The notes under the pieces were generated by a model. It saw only the letters and a list, made by a program, of their open reading frames with translations, ran no database searches and had not been told where the DNA came from. Below are positions 26,319 through 36,913 of a stretch of 40,496 nt of DNA, piece by piece (positions within the stretch are counted from its first letter, which is position 1; the number at the start of each line of letters is the position of its first letter). The stretch spans positions 1 to 40,496 of the forward strand of contig VGQC01000004.1 of NCBI GenBank assembly GCA_016882385.1, written 5' to 3'. The DNA comes from Cyanobacteria bacterium M_DeepCast_100m_m1_067 (GTDB lineage Bacteria; Cyanobacteriota; Cyanobacteriia; PCC-6307; Cyanobiaceae). The translations under genes and the position numbers were made by a program.

Positions 26319-26909
26319 ATGCCCCTGCTGGCCCTGAGCTGGCCTCCGGAGGCCTACCTCTGGTTCAAGACCCTGCACATCGTCGGGGTGGTGGTGTGGT
26401 TTGCCGGCCTGTTCTATCTGGTGCGGCTGTTCATCTACCACCGGGAGGCTGAGGAGCTCGATACCCCCTTGCGGCTGGCCTTTCAGGACCAATACGGGCT
26501 GATGGAGCGCCGGCTGGCCAACATCATCACCACCCCAGGCATGGTGGTTGCCGTTGTCTGTGCGGCGGGTCTGCTCAGCGTCAACCCGACCTGGCTCCAG
26601 CAGGGCTGGATGCACGCCAAGTTGGCGTTCGTGGCGGCGCTTCTGGCCTATCACGCCTTTTGCTACCGGCTGATGGGTCAGCTGCAGGCCGGCTGCTGTG
26701 GCTGGAGCCCGAAGCAGCTGCGCGCCCTCAATGAGCTGCCCACCCTGCTGCTGGTGATCGTGGTGATGCTGGTCGTGTTCAAGAACCAGTTCCCCACCGG
26801 CGCAGCCACCTGGTTCATCGTGGCGCTGGTGGTGTTCATGGCGGCCTCGATCCAGTTTTATGCCCGCTGGCGTCGGCTGCGGGCCGAGCGCCTGGCTGCC
26901 GGTGCCTGA
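26319..26909 (+). CDS. hemJ: Protoporphyrinogen oxidase HemJ (196 aa)
   Basis: HemJ oxidises protoporphyrinogen IX to protoporphyrin IX in the inner membrane, the step shared by heme and chlorophyll synthesis in cyanobacteria. The conserved first-helix histidine is His20 (FKTLHIVGVVVWFAGLFYL), followed by RLFIYHREAEE. The block MHAKLAFVAALLAYHAFCYR carries the conserved lysine and second histidine. Four membrane helices are apparent and the length is right for the family. ATG 26319 is preferred over TTG 26292. Upstream lie 122 non-coding bases after the bestrophin gene, with no obvious promoter. Its end overlaps the PHP gene start. Confidence 0.93.
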   Translation: MPLLALSWPPEAYLWFKTLHIVGVVVWFAGLFYLVRLFIYHREAEELDTPLRLAFQDQYGLMERRLANIITTPGMVVAVVCAAGLLSVNPTWLQQGWMHAKLAFVAALLAYHAFCYRLMGQLQAGCCGWSPKQLRALNELPTLLLVIVVMLVVFKNQFPTGAATWFIVALVVFMAASIQFYARWRRLRAERLAAGA

Positions 26910-27567
26910 CCCCCAGCCAGCCCACCATCCGCTGCGACCCGTGCTGCAGCAGCTGACGCCGCGCTGCTGCCCAGGCCGGGTCAACTTTCACTGCCACACC
27001 ACCTGCAGCGACGGCAGCCTGCTCCCCCAGGAGCTCGCCGAGCAGGCCCTCGCTCTGGGCCTGGAGCACCTGGCGATCACCGACCACCACAGCATCTCCG
27101 CCTACGGGCCGGTGCTGGAACACTTTGAGGCTGCATCCCACTCAGGCCAATCGGTGCCGAGGCTTTGGCGGGGAGTGGAGATCAGCTGCCTGCTGGAAGG
27201 CTGCCTGGTGCACGTGTTGGCGCTGGGCTTCGGCGCGCAGCATCCCAGCCTGGAGCCCTACCTGCAGGGACAGGCCGTGGTTGGTCCGGCGCTGCAGGCC
27301 GGCGCCGTGCTGGAGGCGGGCCGCCGGGCCGGGGCGTTACTGCTGCTCGCCCATCCAGCCCGCTACCGCCTGCCCTTCCAGCGGCTGATCGCCGCTGCCG
27401 ATCGGTTGGGCTTTGATGGAGCAGAGGTCTGGTACGACTACCAGATGCAGCCCCGCTGGGCGCCCACACCGGTGGTGTGCGAAGCGATCGCCACCGACCT
27501 GCAGCAACGGGGCCTTTTGATGAGTTGTGGTACGGATACCCATGGCTTGGCGCTTCACGGCCGCTAG
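26902..27567 (+). CDS. PHP-domain metal-dependent phosphoesterase (221 aa)
   Basis: The PHP motifs are present: RVNFHCHTTCSDGSLLPQEL (HxH at residues 30 and 32), LEHLAITDHHSISAYGPVLE, RGVEISCLL, LLLAHPARYRLP and the final GTDTHGLALHGR with its metal-binding Asp and His. Small proteins of this kind hydrolyse phosphate esters, for example nucleoside 3',5'-bisphosphates or RNA ends (YciV/RNase AM-like); which applies here is open. GTG 26902, overlapping the hemJ stop, gives a natural start; ATG 26860 would reach far into hemJ. The protein is shorter at its C-terminus than many relatives. Confidence 0.83.
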   Translation: MPDPQPAHHPLRPVLQQLTPRCCPGRVNFHCHTTCSDGSLLPQELAEQALALGLEHLAITDHHSISAYGPVLEHFEAASHSGQSVPRLWRGVEISCLLEGCLVHVLALGFGAQHPSLEPYLQGQAVVGPALQAGAVLEAGRRAGALLLLAHPARYRLPFQRLIAAADRLGFDGAEVWYDYQMQPRWAPTPVVCEAIATDLQQRGLLMSCGTDTHGLALHGR

Positions 27568-27596
27568 GGTTTGGCGACGCTTTCCCGTGCCAGTCG

Positions 27597-28139
27597 ATGG
27601 GTCTGTTTGATCGTCTGTTCGCCCCCCGCGCCGGCAACGCCAACTCCGGCAAGTCCCCCGCCCAGCCGAAAAAGGAGGTGGAAACCTTCTTCCTCGATGC
27701 CGACGCCTCCAGCAGCATGGGCAATGTCGAGTTCATGCGGCGCTCCAACACGATCCGCCGCACCTTCCCCGGCACCGCCGACAGCCCCGGCAACAAGGAG
27801 ATGGTGGCTGAGGTGGCCTCGATGGAGGCCAAGCTCGAGAAGATGTCCGAAGGCCTTGGCGGCCAGACCAGCCAACAGGAGTCGATCAACCTCACCGGCG
27901 GCATCCCCAAGCCGGTGAAGAAAACCTTCGCCCAGACGATGTCCCAGGCGGAGCTGGATCAACGGATGAAGGGAACGGCCTTTGGTGTGAATGTGCCCGG
28001 GGGCACTGCCGCCATCAAGAAGGAGAAGGAGCAGATCCAGGCAGACTCCCAGGCTCAGCCCCAGATCAGCCAGCAGCCCACCGGCAAGGCCGGCGCCATC
28101 GATCCGTTCAAGCAGATGGTGAGGGATCTCAACAGCTGA
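27597..28139 (+). CDS. Conserved picocyanobacterial protein (180 aa)
   Basis: Starts MGLFDRLFAPRAGNANSGKS, continues EVETFFLDADASSSMGNVEF, MRRSNTIRRTFPGTADSPGN, and AKLEKMSEGLGGQTSQQESI, and ends FKQMVRDLNS. It is soluble and polar, largely disordered in the middle, with a Gln/Pro-rich region near the end. It matches a conserved Synechococcus/Prochlorococcus protein without known domain (from memory). ATG 27597 fits the conserved start GLFDRLF. No function can be assigned. It closes the plus-strand run before the convergent cobN gene. Confidence 0.7.
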   Translation: MGLFDRLFAPRAGNANSGKSPAQPKKEVETFFLDADASSSMGNVEFMRRSNTIRRTFPGTADSPGNKEMVAEVASMEAKLEKMSEGLGGQTSQQESINLTGGIPKPVKKTFAQTMSQAELDQRMKGTAFGVNVPGGTAAIKKEKEQIQADSQAQPQISQQPTGKAGAIDPFKQMVRDLNS

Positions 28140-28163
28140 GCGCTGAGTTCAACGCAGTTCCAC

Positions 28164-31100
28164 TCAGCTCTGTTCGATCAAGCTTTCACTGTCCAACACC
28201 AGCTGGCGCAGATGCTCCAGCTGGTTTTTTTGTGCCCCGTCCCAGAGCCCCCGGTTGTGGGCTTCCAGCAGCCGCTCGGCCATGTCCCGCAGGGCCCAGG
28301 GATTGCTCCGCTCCAGAAAAATGAGCACGGCGGGATCACTGAGCCATTGGTCGCATAGGGCCCCATAGCCCCAGTCGGGCACACGGCCGGTGCTGGCGTC
28401 GTAGGCAAACAAATAGTCGAGGCTGGCCGCCATCTCGAAGCCGCCCTTGTAGCCGTGCTGCTGCATCGCCTCGATCCAGCGTGGGTTGAGCACGCGGCTG
28501 CGCAGCACCTTGTCGAATTCCCGCTCCAGGCGGTGCAGTTTCGGTCTGGCGCTGCGGGAGTGGTCGCCAAACCAAAGGGCCGGCCGCTGCCCCGACAGCT
28601 TCTCAACGGCGGCGCTGAGTCCCCCCTGAAATTGGTAGTAATCGTCGGAATCCAGTAGGTCGTGTTCGCGGTTGTCCTGGTTGTGCAACACCACCTGGAC
28701 GGCGGCTAGCCGTTGCTCGAGGCCTTGCCGATCGGCCTGGGCCTCGATGCCCCCCTGGCCGGGACTGCCCGCCTGGCTGTCGTAGCGCCAACCGCTCCAG
28801 TTCAGGAACGCCTCGCCCAGGTCGCTGCGCTGCTCCCACTGGCCGCTGTCGATCAGCCCCTGCAGCCCCGCTCCATAGGCGCCTGGGGCTGAGCCGTACA
28901 CCCGGGCGCTGTGACCGTCCCGCCGCCAAGCCGCCGCCAGCGGGTTGGCGGCATCCGGCTCCTCGAGCGCCGCCACGAGGGCGGTTGCCCGGTTCACCCA
29001 TCCCACCAGCTGGGGGAACGCATCGCGGAACAGCCCTGAGATGCGCAGGGTCACATCCACCCGCGGCCGGTCCAGGAGGCTCAGCGGGATCACCTCCAGG
29101 TCCACCATCCGGCGGGTGGGCCCATCCCACACCGGCCGCACTCCCAGCAACGCCAGCACTTGGGCGATGTCCTCGCCGCCATTGCGCATCGTCGCCGTGC
29201 CCCACACCGACAACGCCAGGGTCTGGAGGTGGTCGCCCTGCTCCTGCAGATGCAGCTCCAGCAGCAGCTCAGCGCTGCGGCGCCCCAGGTCCCAGGCGGC
29301 CTCCGTAGGCAGGCCGCGCAGATCGACGCTGTAGAAGTTGCGGCCGGTGGGCAGCAGATCGGGCCGGCCCCGGGTCGGGGCTCCGGAGGGTCCGGCGGCG
29401 ATGCGCTCTCCATCGAGCCCCTTGAGGAAGGCTTCCCGCTCAGCTTTGCCGCAGGCCAGCAGCCGCGGCAGCACGGCCTGGCGGAGATGCTGCAGGGCTT
29501 GCCGCACGGCCGGACCCAGCTCACCTGCCTCGCCCTGGCCGGGCCCGTTCTCCAGCAGCTCCTGCTCCACCAGCGCCAGGGCCCGCTGCTCCAGCAACGC
29601 CACCCCATCCCCCACCAGGCGTGGCGGCTCACCGCCAAAAGCAACCTGGAGCCGCCGCTGGTCGCCAGGTTCGAGCGGAGCGGCATCGGTCTCAGCCCAG
29701 GGGTCGAAGGTGAGCTGCAGGTCGCGGGCCAGGGCCTGGGTCAGGCCGGGTTGGTTGGCCAGGGGGCAGCGCACCAGGCAAAGCAACAGCTCGGCTAAGC
29801 GCTGGGCCTCCGGCAGGGTGCCGTAGGTGTGCAGCCCGAGCCGGATCTGGGCTTCCTTGAGTTCGCAGAGGTAGCCATCGGCCGCATCCAGGCGCGCATC
29901 CAGCTCCGCGGCGGTGCCCAGGGGCAATTGCAGGGTCTCCAGTTGTTCCGCCAGGGTCTGCCGCAGTGGGGCGGCCCGCTCGCTGCCGAGCTGGCTGGCC
30001 TCCCAGTATTCGTCGAGCAGCACCTCCAGTTGTTGCAGGGCACCATGCAGCCCGGCGCGACCCAACGGAGGGGTGAGGTGGTCGAGGATCACGGCCTGGC
30101 TGCGGCGCTTGGCCTGGGAGCCCTCGCCAGGATCGTTAACGATGAAGGGGTAAAGGTGGGGCAGCGGCCCGAGGGCCCACTCCGGGAAGCAGCCATCCGA
30201 GAGCCCCAGCCCCTTGCCGGGCAACCACTCCAGGTTGCCGTGCTTGCCCACGTGCACCACGGCATGGGCCCCAAAGGTCTGGCGTAGCCACAGGTATTGG
30301 GCCAGGTAGGCGTGCGTTGGGGGCAGGTCGGGGCTGTGGTAGCTGAGGGTGGGATCGCGGTCGTAGCCGCGCTCTGGCTGGATCAGCACGGCCACATGGC
30401 CCAATTGCAGGCCACGCACCGGAAAGCCCTGCGTGCCCCCCGGGCCCGGGGTCTGCACAAGCCCTGCATCCCGTTCTGGGGGGCCCCAGTGGGCCTCCAG
30501 CTGCTCGCGCCCCTGCCGCGGCAGCTCCGCATACCAGGCCCTGTAGTCCGCCAGGGGCACCAGGGCCAGAGGCGGGCGGTGCTCGCTTTCCGGATCGTTG
30601 CTGCGGCCGGCCAGCAGCTGGTGGATCAGGGCGTCGCCAGTGCTGGGCAGGCCCTCGCTGAGCTGATACCCCGCCTCGGCCAGCCACTGCAGCATCAAGG
30701 CCGTAGACGCCGGCGTGTCGAGCCCCACGCCGTTGGCCAGGCGACTGTTGCGTGTGGGGTAATTGGCCAGCACCAGGGCGATGCGCCGCTCCCCGGCAGG
30801 GGTCAGCCGCAGGCGGATCCACTGGGCGGTGAGCTGGGCAATCCAGGCCAGGCGCTCTGGGTCCGGTTGGTAGCGCTGCAGGGCTGAGGCCAGGCGCTCA
30901 CTGGCCCCCACCGTCTCCTTGAAGGCGCCGATGCGGGTGGTGAGCCTGCCATCCAGTTCGGGGAGGGCCACCTGCAGGCTGAGGTCGGTGGGGCCGAGGC
31001 CGATGCTGCTGGCCTGCCACTGGCTGCGGGGCTGGCTGCTGCACAGCAACTGCAGCACCGGCACCCCGAGTTGCTCCCACAGGGGAGCCCCCAGACCGGC

Positions 31101-31895
31101 CTCCTCAAACTGCACCGACGCAAACGACGTGCTGCAGAGCACCGCTTGCACCCCTTCCCGTTGCAACAGGTCGGCGACGCCCCGTTGCACGGCCCGATCC
31201 CGCAGCCCACTCACCCAAAGCGCCCGCGGGCAGAGTTCAGCCCGCCGCAGGGCCGCGAGGGTGGCATCGATCAGCGCCAGGTCGCCGGCTTGCAGCAGGG
31301 CCCGGTAGGCGATCACCCCCACCCGAGCTCCCGGCTCCTCGCGCCAGTCGTAGGGGAGGGGATCGGCCAGGGGTTCGGCGCAGGGTGGAGCTGGGGTCTC
31401 GCCATGGAGAAGCCCCCGCAGGCACTCCAGCAAGCGACGCAGGTTGCCCGGCCCGCCCTCCCGCAGGCAGCGGGCCAGGCCCACCGCCAGTTCAGGCGCC
31501 ACCGTGCCCAGTTCGGCCAGGGCGGTCTCCTCCTCCGGCGTGCCGGCCAGCACCAGCAACTGGCGGCCTGGCTGGGCAGCCGCCCAGAGCTGCAGTTGTT
31601 CCAGCCCATAACTCCAATGGCCCCGCCCCCCCAGCAACCGCACCACCACCAGCCGGGCCTGGCGCACCGTGGAGCTGAGGTAGTGGTCGATCTGGGCGGG
31701 ATGGGCCAGGGCCGCGAGGTTCAAGCCCCGCAGTTCAGCCCCCAACAGCTGCGGCTCCTGCGCCAGCAACTGGTCGATGGCCAGCAGGTCGGTGTCGGCA
31801 CTGCTCAGCAGCAGCACCGGTGCCGGGGGCTGCTCCACCAGGGCCCCGACATCGGCAGCCTCCCCTCCTCCCGGTACCGACGCCAAGCGATGCAT
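28164..31895 (-). CDS. cobN: Cobaltochelatase subunit CobN (1243 aa)
   Basis: CobN is the large, tetrapyrrole-binding subunit of the ATP-dependent cobaltochelatase that inserts cobalt for cobalamin. Diagnostic stretches are YLWLRQTFGAHAVVHVGKHG, NLEWLPGKGLGLSDGCFPEW, PHLYPFIVNDPGEGSQAKRR and, near the C-terminus, LDYLFAYDASTGRVPDWGYG. Length (about 1240) fits CobN rather than the longer ChlH. It starts at ATG 31895 (MHRLASVPGGGEAAD); a longer open frame upstream lies over ilvE and is a shadow. The divergent 84-nt region to ilvE is too short for a cobalamin riboswitch. metH nearby uses the product. Confidence 0.95.
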   Translation of the reverse strand: MHRLASVPGGGEAADVGALVEQPPAPVLLLSSADTDLLAIDQLLAQEPQLLGAELRGLNLAALAHPAQIDHYLSSTVRQARLVVVRLLGGRGHWSYGLEQLQLWAAAQPGRQLLVLAGTPEEETALAELGTVAPELAVGLARCLREGGPGNLRRLLECLRGLLHGETPAPPCAEPLADPLPYDWREEPGARVGVIAYRALLQAGDLALIDATLAALRRAELCPRALWVSGLRDRAVQRGVADLLQREGVQAVLCSTSFASVQFEEAGLGAPLWEQLGVPVLQLLCSSQPRSQWQASSIGLGPTDLSLQVALPELDGRLTTRIGAFKETVGASERLASALQRYQPDPERLAWIAQLTAQWIRLRLTPAGERRIALVLANYPTRNSRLANGVGLDTPASTALMLQWLAEAGYQLSEGLPSTGDALIHQLLAGRSNDPESEHRPPLALVPLADYRAWYAELPRQGREQLEAHWGPPERDAGLVQTPGPGGTQGFPVRGLQLGHVAVLIQPERGYDRDPTLSYHSPDLPPTHAYLAQYLWLRQTFGAHAVVHVGKHGNLEWLPGKGLGLSDGCFPEWALGPLPHLYPFIVNDPGEGSQAKRRSQAVILDHLTPPLGRAGLHGALQQLEVLLDEYWEASQLGSERAAPLRQTLAEQLETLQLPLGTAAELDARLDAADGYLCELKEAQIRLGLHTYGTLPEAQRLAELLLCLVRCPLANQPGLTQALARDLQLTFDPWAETDAAPLEPGDQRRLQVAFGGEPPRLVGDGVALLEQRALALVEQELLENGPGQGEAGELGPAVRQALQHLRQAVLPRLLACGKAEREAFLKGLDGERIAAGPSGAPTRGRPDLLPTGRNFYSVDLRGLPTEAAWDLGRRSAELLLELHLQEQGDHLQTLALSVWGTATMRNGGEDIAQVLALLGVRPVWDGPTRRMVDLEVIPLSLLDRPRVDVTLRISGLFRDAFPQLVGWVNRATALVAALEEPDAANPLAAAWRRDGHSARVYGSAPGAYGAGLQGLIDSGQWEQRSDLGEAFLNWSGWRYDSQAGSPGQGGIEAQADRQGLEQRLAAVQVVLHNQDNREHDLLDSDDYYQFQGGLSAAVEKLSGQRPALWFGDHSRSARPKLHRLEREFDKVLRSRVLNPRWIEAMQQHGYKGGFEMAASLDYLFAYDASTGRVPDWGYGALCDQWLSDPAVLIFLERSNPWALRDMAERLLEAHNRGLWDGAQKNQLEHLRQLVLDSESLIEQS

Positions 31896-31979
31896 GACCC
31901 CATCCTGCTTGCTGCAGTGAGAAGATCGGGGCATCCCGGCCTCCGGCCGCCGCGTCTGCTCCGCCCGCTTCGCCCCACC

Positions 31980-32897
31980 ATGCACCAGTTCCTGCCCTAC
32001 GCCTGGTTTGGTGGCAAATGCGTGCCCTTTGCCGAAGCCACCCTGTCGGTGGCCACCCATGCCCTGCACTACGGCACAGGTGCCTTCGGCGGCATGCGGG
32101 CCCTGCCCAATCCCAGCGACCCCGCCGAGATCCTGCTGTTCCGCGCCGACCGGCATGCCCGGCGGCTGAGCCAGAGCGCTCGGCTGCTCCTCACCGAGCT
32201 GCCGGAGCAAACGATTCACGACGCCATCGGTGTTTTCCTACGGGCGAATAAGCCCACCTGCCCGGTCTATCTGCGCCCGTTTGTGTACACCAGCGACTTG
32301 GGAATCGCCCCACGGCTGCACAACATCGAAACCGATTTTCTGATCTACGGCCTTGAGCTGGGCGACTATCTCTCCCCCGATGGGGTGAGCTGCCGCATCA
32401 GCTCCTGGACCCGCCAGGAAGATCGTTCCCTGCCCCTGCGCGGCAAAATCAGTGGCGCCTACATCACCAGTTCCCTCGCCAAAACGGAGGCTGTCAAGAG
32501 CGGCTTCGACGAGGCCCTGCTGCTCAACAGCCGCGGCAAGGTGAGCGAGGCCAGCGGCATGAACCTGTTCATCGTGCGCGATGGCGTGTTGATCACCCCC
32601 GGCGTCGACCAGGACATCCTTGAGGGCATCACCCGCGCCAGCGTGCTGGAGCTGGCTCAGTCGATGGGCATCCCCACCCTGGAGCGCCCCGTCGACAAGA
32701 GCGAGCTGTTCATTGCCGATGAGGTGTTCCTGAGTGGCACCGCCGCCAAGGTGACACCCGTGCGTCGCGTCGAATCCACCGATCTGCCCAGCGATCGGCC
32801 GGTGATGAAGGCGATTCGCGAGCGCCTCACAGCGATCACGGAGGGCCGCGATCCCGCCTATGACCATTGGGTGAAACGGGTCCGCGTGGACGGTTGA
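31980..32897 (+). CDS. ilvE: Branched-chain amino-acid aminotransferase (305 aa)
   Basis: Class IV PLP aminotransferase that converts 2-oxo acids to Leu, Ile and Val. Motifs: [58 protein letters not shown] (the Lys after RG is the PLP-binding lysine), [20 protein letters not shown], and [20 protein letters not shown], with [21 protein letters not shown] 31980 is a clear start. The metH gene begins 6 nt after its stop, so they probably share a transcript. Length is normal. Confidence 0.95.
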   Translation: MHQFLPYAWFGGKCVPFAEATLSVATHALHYGTGAFGGMRALPNPSDPAEILLFRADRHARRLSQSARLLLTELPEQTIHDAIGVFLRANKPTCPVYLRPFVYTSDLGIAPRLHNIETDFLIYGLELGDYLSPDGVSCRISSWTRQEDRSLPLRGKISGAYITSSLAKTEAVKSGFDEALLLNSRGKVSEASGMNLFIVRDGVLITPGVDQDILEGITRASVLELAQSMGIPTLERPVDKSELFIADEVFLSGTAAKVTPVRRVESTDLPSDRPVMKAIRERLTAITEGRDPAYDHWVKRVRVDG

Positions 32898-32902
32898 GCG
32901 AG

Positions 32903-35900
32903 ATGGGTACGGCAGTGGCACCCCGGGTAACGCAGCGGATGGGTTTTCTGGAGCGGTTGCACGCGCCCGAGCGGCCCGTGCTCGTGTTTGACGGTGCCAC
33001 CGGCACCTCGCTGCAGCAGATGGACCTGAGCGCCGACGACTTCGGCGGAGCGGCGCTGGAGGGCTGCAACGAGGTTCTGGTGTTCACCCGGCCAGATGCG
33101 GTGCAAGCGGTGCATCGCCAGTTTCTGGAGGTGGGTGCCGATGTGATCGAGACCGACACCTTCGGAGCCACCTCACTGGTGTTGGCCGAATACGACATCG
33201 CCGATCAGGCCTTTGCCCTCAACCAGCGGGCCGCCGAACTGGCCCGGGAGATGGCCGATGCCTTCTCCACCCCCGAGAAGCCCCGCTTTGTGGCGGGGTC
33301 GATGGGGCCCACCACCAAGTTGCCAACCCTGGGGCACGTCGACTTCGACACGATGAAGGCTTCCTTCGCCGAGCAGGCTGAAGGGCTGCTAGCCGGCGAC
33401 GTCGACCTGTTCATCGTCGAAACCTGCCAGGACGTGCTGCAGATCAAGGCAGCGCTGCAGGGGATTGAGGCCGCGTTCAGCAAGACCGGCCAGCGCCGGC
33501 CGTTGATGGTGAGCGTGACGATGGAGACCACTGGCACGATGCTGGTGGGGTCCGACATCGCCGCTGTGGTGGCGATTCTCGAGCCGTTCCCGATTGATGT
33601 GCTCGGCCTGAACTGCGCCACAGGCCCGGAGCAGATGAAGGAGCACATCCGCTACCTCAGCGAGCACAGCCCCTTTGTGGTGAGCTGCATCCCTAACGCC
33701 GGCCTGCCGGAAAACATCGGCGGCGTGGCCCACTACCGGCTGACGCCGGTGGAGATGAAGATGCAGCTGATGCACTTCGTCGAAGATCTCGGGGTGCAGG
33801 TGATCGGTGGCTGCTGCGGCACCACCCCCGCCCATATCGGCGCCCTGGCCGACCTTTCGGCTGAGCTGCATGCGGCGCCCCGGCCGGTGCGTACCCCCGA
33901 AAGCCAGCACGCCCGTCCCCTGTTGCAGGGAGAGCCTTCAGCCGCCTCGATCTACGGCACCACGCCCTATCACCAGGACAACTCCTTCCTGATCATTGGC
34001 GAGCGGCTTAACGCCAGTGGCTCCAAGAAGGTGCGCGAGCTCCTGGCGGAGGAAGACTGGGATGGCCTGGTGGCCGTGGCCCGCGGCCAGGTGAAGGAGA
34101 ACGCCCACGTGCTCGACGTCAACGTCGACTACGTCGGTCGCGATGGCGAGCGGGACATGCATGCACTGGTGAGCCGTCTGGTCACCAACGTCAACCTGCC
34201 GCTGATGCTCGACTCCACCGAGTGGCAGAAGATGGAGGCCGGCCTCAAGGTGGCCGGTGGCAAGTGCATCCTCAATTCCACCAACTACGAAGACGGCGAC
34301 GAGCGCTTCTTCAAGGTGCTGGAGCTCGCCAAGGCCTACGGCGCCGGCGTGGTGGTGGGCACTATCGATGAAGAGGGCATGGCGCGCACGGCGGAGCGCA
34401 AATTCGCCATCGCCCAGCGCGCCTATCGCGATGCCCTCGAGTTCGGCATTCCCGCCCACGAGATCTTTTACGACCCCCTGGCCCTACCGATCTCCACCGG
34501 CATCGAGGAAGACCGTCTCAATGGTGCGGCCACCGTGGAGGCGATCCGGCGCATTCGCACCGATCTGCCCGGAGTGCATGTGGTGCTCGGGGTCAGCAAT
34601 GTGAGCTTCGGTCTGTCGCCGGCGGCGCGGATCGTGCTGAATTCCGTCTTCCTGCACGACTGCTGCGAAGCCGGCATGGATGCGGCCATCGTCAGCCCCG
34701 CCAAGATCCTGCCCCTGGCCAAGATCAGTGAGGAGCATCAGCAGGTCTGCCGCGACCTCATCTACGACCGCCGCCGTTTCGAAACGGACCAGCCCGGCGC
34801 GATCTGCAGCTACGACCCCCTGACCGTGCTCACCACCCTGTTTGAGGGCGTGAGTGCCAAGGAGGCCCGGGCCTCAGGCCCCTCCCTGGCTGACCTGCCG
34901 GTGGAGGAGCGGCTCAAGCAGCACATCATCGATGGCGAACGCATCGGCCTGGAAGCCTCGCTCGATGAAGCGCTGCACACCTACCCGCCCCTGCAGATCA
35001 TCAACACCTTCCTGCTCGATGGCATGAAGGTGGTGGGCGACCTGTTCGGCTCCGGCCAGATGCAGCTCCCGTTTGTGCTGCAGAGCGCTGAAACCATGAA
35101 GGCGGCCGTCGCCCAGCTCGAGCCCCACATGGAGACGGTTGAAGGAGAGAGCTCGGCCAAGGGCAAGTTTCTGATCGCCACCGTCAAGGGCGACGTGCAC
35201 GACATCGGCAAAAACCTGGTTGACATCATCCTCACCAACAACGGCTACGAGGTGATCAACCTCGGCATCAAGCAGAGCTGCGAAGCGATCATCGAGGCCC
35301 AGCGGCAACACCAGGCCGACTGCATCGCCATGAGCGGGTTGCTGGTGAAGTCGACGGCGTTCATGAAGGACAACCTGGAGGCCTTTAACGCAGCCGGCAT
35401 CGCCGTGCCGGTGATCCTCGGCGGAGCCGCCCTCACACCCCGCTTTGTGCATGGCGACTGCCGCGCCGCCTACAAGGGCCAGGTGATCTACGGGCGCGAC
35501 GCCTTTGCCGATCTGCGCTTCATGGATGCGCTGATGGAGGCCAAGGCCGCCGATGCCTGGAACGATCACCAGGGCTTCCTGGGGCCGATCCCCGAAGGCC
35601 TGGGCCTGGCAGCCAGTGATGCTGCGGATGCGCCGGCTAGTGGCGCTGAGCCGGAAGCGACGGCTGAGCCCGCCGCCGCCGCGGTTGCTGCGCCCGAGCT
35701 CGCCCCCAACGATGAGCGCTCCGAGGCTGTGCCGCAAGAGCCCGCCCTGGAGCCCCCGTTCTGGGGCAGTGCGGTGTTGACCGAGGAGCAGATCGATCTG
35801 GAGGAGGTGTTTGCCTACCTCGATCGCAATGCCCTGTTCGCCGGCCAATGGCAGCTGCGCAAGACCCAGCAGCAGAGCCGCAGCGACTACGAAGCGATGC

Positions 35901-36565
35901 TGGCCGAGAAGGCGGAGCCCGTTCTGCAGCAGTGGAAGCAGCGTTGCCTGGCGGAAGGGCTGCTTTCTCCTCGCGTGGCCTACGGCTACTTCCCCTGTGG
36001 CCGCAGCGGCAACGCGGTGGTGCTGTTCGACCCTGCCGAGCGTGGGCGCGAGCTCGGTCGCTTTGCGCTGCCACGTCAGCGCTCCGGCAACCGCTATTGC
36101 ATCGCCGATTTCTACCGTGATCTCGTGGTCGGAGCCGATGGCTCAATAACGCCAACCGATGTGTTGCCGATGCAGGCCGTGACCATGGGGGAACGGGCCA
36201 CCCGCTTTGCCCAGGAGTTGTTCAAGGCCGATCAATACACCGACTACCTCTACTTCCACGGCCTGGGGGTGCAGATGGCCGAAGCCCTGGCGGAGTGGGT
36301 GCATGCCCGGATTCGCCGCGAGCTGGGCTTCGCCGATCCAGCCGAGATGCCGCTGCGGGATGTGCTGGCCCAGCGCTATCGCGGCAGCCGCTACTCCTTC
36401 GGCTATCCGGCTTGCCCGAATGTGGCCGACTCCCGGCAGCAGCTCACCTGGCTCGGGGCCGATCGGATCGGCCTGACGATGGATGAGAGCGATCAGCTGG
36501 AGCCGGAGCAGAGCACCACGGCTCTGGTGGCGCTGCACAGCCAGGCCCGCTACTTCTCGGCCTGA
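32903..36565 (+). CDS. metH: Cobalamin-dependent methionine synthase (1220 aa)
   Basis: MetH methylates homocysteine from methyltetrahydrofolate through methylcobalamin. Homocysteine domain: [20 protein letters not shown], with zinc cysteines Cys238 ([11 protein letters not shown]) and Cys304-Cys305 ([11 protein letters not shown]). The folate domain starts near [16 protein letters not shown]. The cobalamin domain has Asp764-x-His766-x-x-Gly769 (GDVHDIGKN). The reactivation domain has [11 protein letters not shown] near residue 1163. An Ala/Pro/Glu-rich linker of about 45 residues (roughly residues 906-952) separates the last two domains and looks disordered. ATG 32903 is chosen. Located right after ilvE. 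Confidence 0.97.
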   Translation: MGTAVAPRVTQRMGFLERLHAPERPVLVFDGATGTSLQQMDLSADDFGGAALEGCNEVLVFTRPDAVQAVHRQFLEVGADVIETDTFGATSLVLAEYDIADQAFALNQRAAELAREMADAFSTPEKPRFVAGSMGPTTKLPTLGHVDFDTMKASFAEQAEGLLAGDVDLFIVETCQDVLQIKAALQGIEAAFSKTGQRRPLMVSVTMETTGTMLVGSDIAAVVAILEPFPIDVLGLNCATGPEQMKEHIRYLSEHSPFVVSCIPNAGLPENIGGVAHYRLTPVEMKMQLMHFVEDLGVQVIGGCCGTTPAHIGALADLSAELHAAPRPVRTPESQHARPLLQGEPSAASIYGTTPYHQDNSFLIIGERLNASGSKKVRELLAEEDWDGLVAVARGQVKENAHVLDVNVDYVGRDGERDMHALVSRLVTNVNLPLMLDSTEWQKMEAGLKVAGGKCILNSTNYEDGDERFFKVLELAKAYGAGVVVGTIDEEGMARTAERKFAIAQRAYRDALEFGIPAHEIFYDPLALPISTGIEEDRLNGAATVEAIRRIRTDLPGVHVVLGVSNVSFGLSPAARIVLNSVFLHDCCEAGMDAAIVSPAKILPLAKISEEHQQVCRDLIYDRRRFETDQPGAICSYDPLTVLTTLFEGVSAKEARASGPSLADLPVEERLKQHIIDGERIGLEASLDEALHTYPPLQIINTFLLDGMKVVGDLFGSGQMQLPFVLQSAETMKAAVAQLEPHMETVEGESSAKGKFLIATVKGDVHDIGKNLVDIILTNNGYEVINLGIKQSCEAIIEAQRQHQADCIAMSGLLVKSTAFMKDNLEAFNAAGIAVPVILGGAALTPRFVHGDCRAAYKGQVIYGRDAFADLRFMDALMEAKAADAWNDHQGFLGPIPEGLGLAASDAADAPASGAEPEATAEPAAAAVAAPELAPNDERSEAVPQEPALEPPFWGSAVLTEEQIDLEEVFAYLDRNALFAGQWQLRKTQQQSRSDYEAMLAEKAEPVLQQWKQRCLAEGLLSPRVAYGYFPCGRSGNAVVLFDPAERGRELGRFALPRQRSGNRYCIADFYRDLVVGADGSITPTDVLPMQAVTMGERATRFAQELFKADQYTDYLYFHGLGVQMAEALAEWVHARIRRELGFADPAEMPLRDVLAQRYRGSRYSFGYPACPNVADSRQQLTWLGADRIGLTMDESDQLEPEQSTTALVALHSQARYFSA

Positions 36566-36637
36566 CATCCAGGCCGTCGCGGGATCTGAGATCGCATCTG
36601 GGGCCTTCTAGCCTGGTCGTTCCTGTGAAGCACTGTC

Positions 36638-36910
36638 ATGGCCATTGCCGGACCCGGCGGCGTTGATGCCGCCATCGCCTCGGGCATCGACCTCGACGGA
36701 ACCCCGATTCCCGCCGAGATGGTGGCCCTCTACACGGAGGTGATGGACCTGGAGAGCCAGCGCGCCCGGAGTGGCGTTAAGAAATCGATGCGCAACCGGA
36801 TCGTGAAAACGGGCTCCAAGCACTTCGATCAGGCCACCCTCGATGCCCGGTTGCAGGCTGCGGGATGGGAAGGACTCAAGCCGAAGGAGATTGCCTTCTT
36901 CTACGCCTGA
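36638..36910 (+). CDS. Conserved small protein (90 aa)
   Basis: Encodes MAIAGPGGVDAAIASGIDLD, then GTPIPAEMVALYTEVMDLES, QRARSGVKKSMRNRIVKTGS, and ends LQAAGWEGLKPKEIAFFYA. It is soluble and helical with a basic middle (KKSMRNRIVKTGSKHF), so nucleic-acid binding is conceivable but untested. It resembles a conserved picocyanobacterial protein of unknown function (from memory). It lies 72 nt downstream of metH on the same strand. No domain name can be given. Confidence 0.72.
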   Translation: MAIAGPGGVDAAIASGIDLDGTPIPAEMVALYTEVMDLESQRARSGVKKSMRNRIVKTGSKHFDQATLDARLQAAGWEGLKPKEIAFFYA

Positions 36911-36913
36911 GCC

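Noticed and set aside
31896-31979. Cobalamin riboswitch before cobN, or for metH
   Set aside because: The intergenic space is only 84 nt, with no B12-box-like element, and metH has only 5 nt before it. A B12 riboswitch would need roughly 200 nt.
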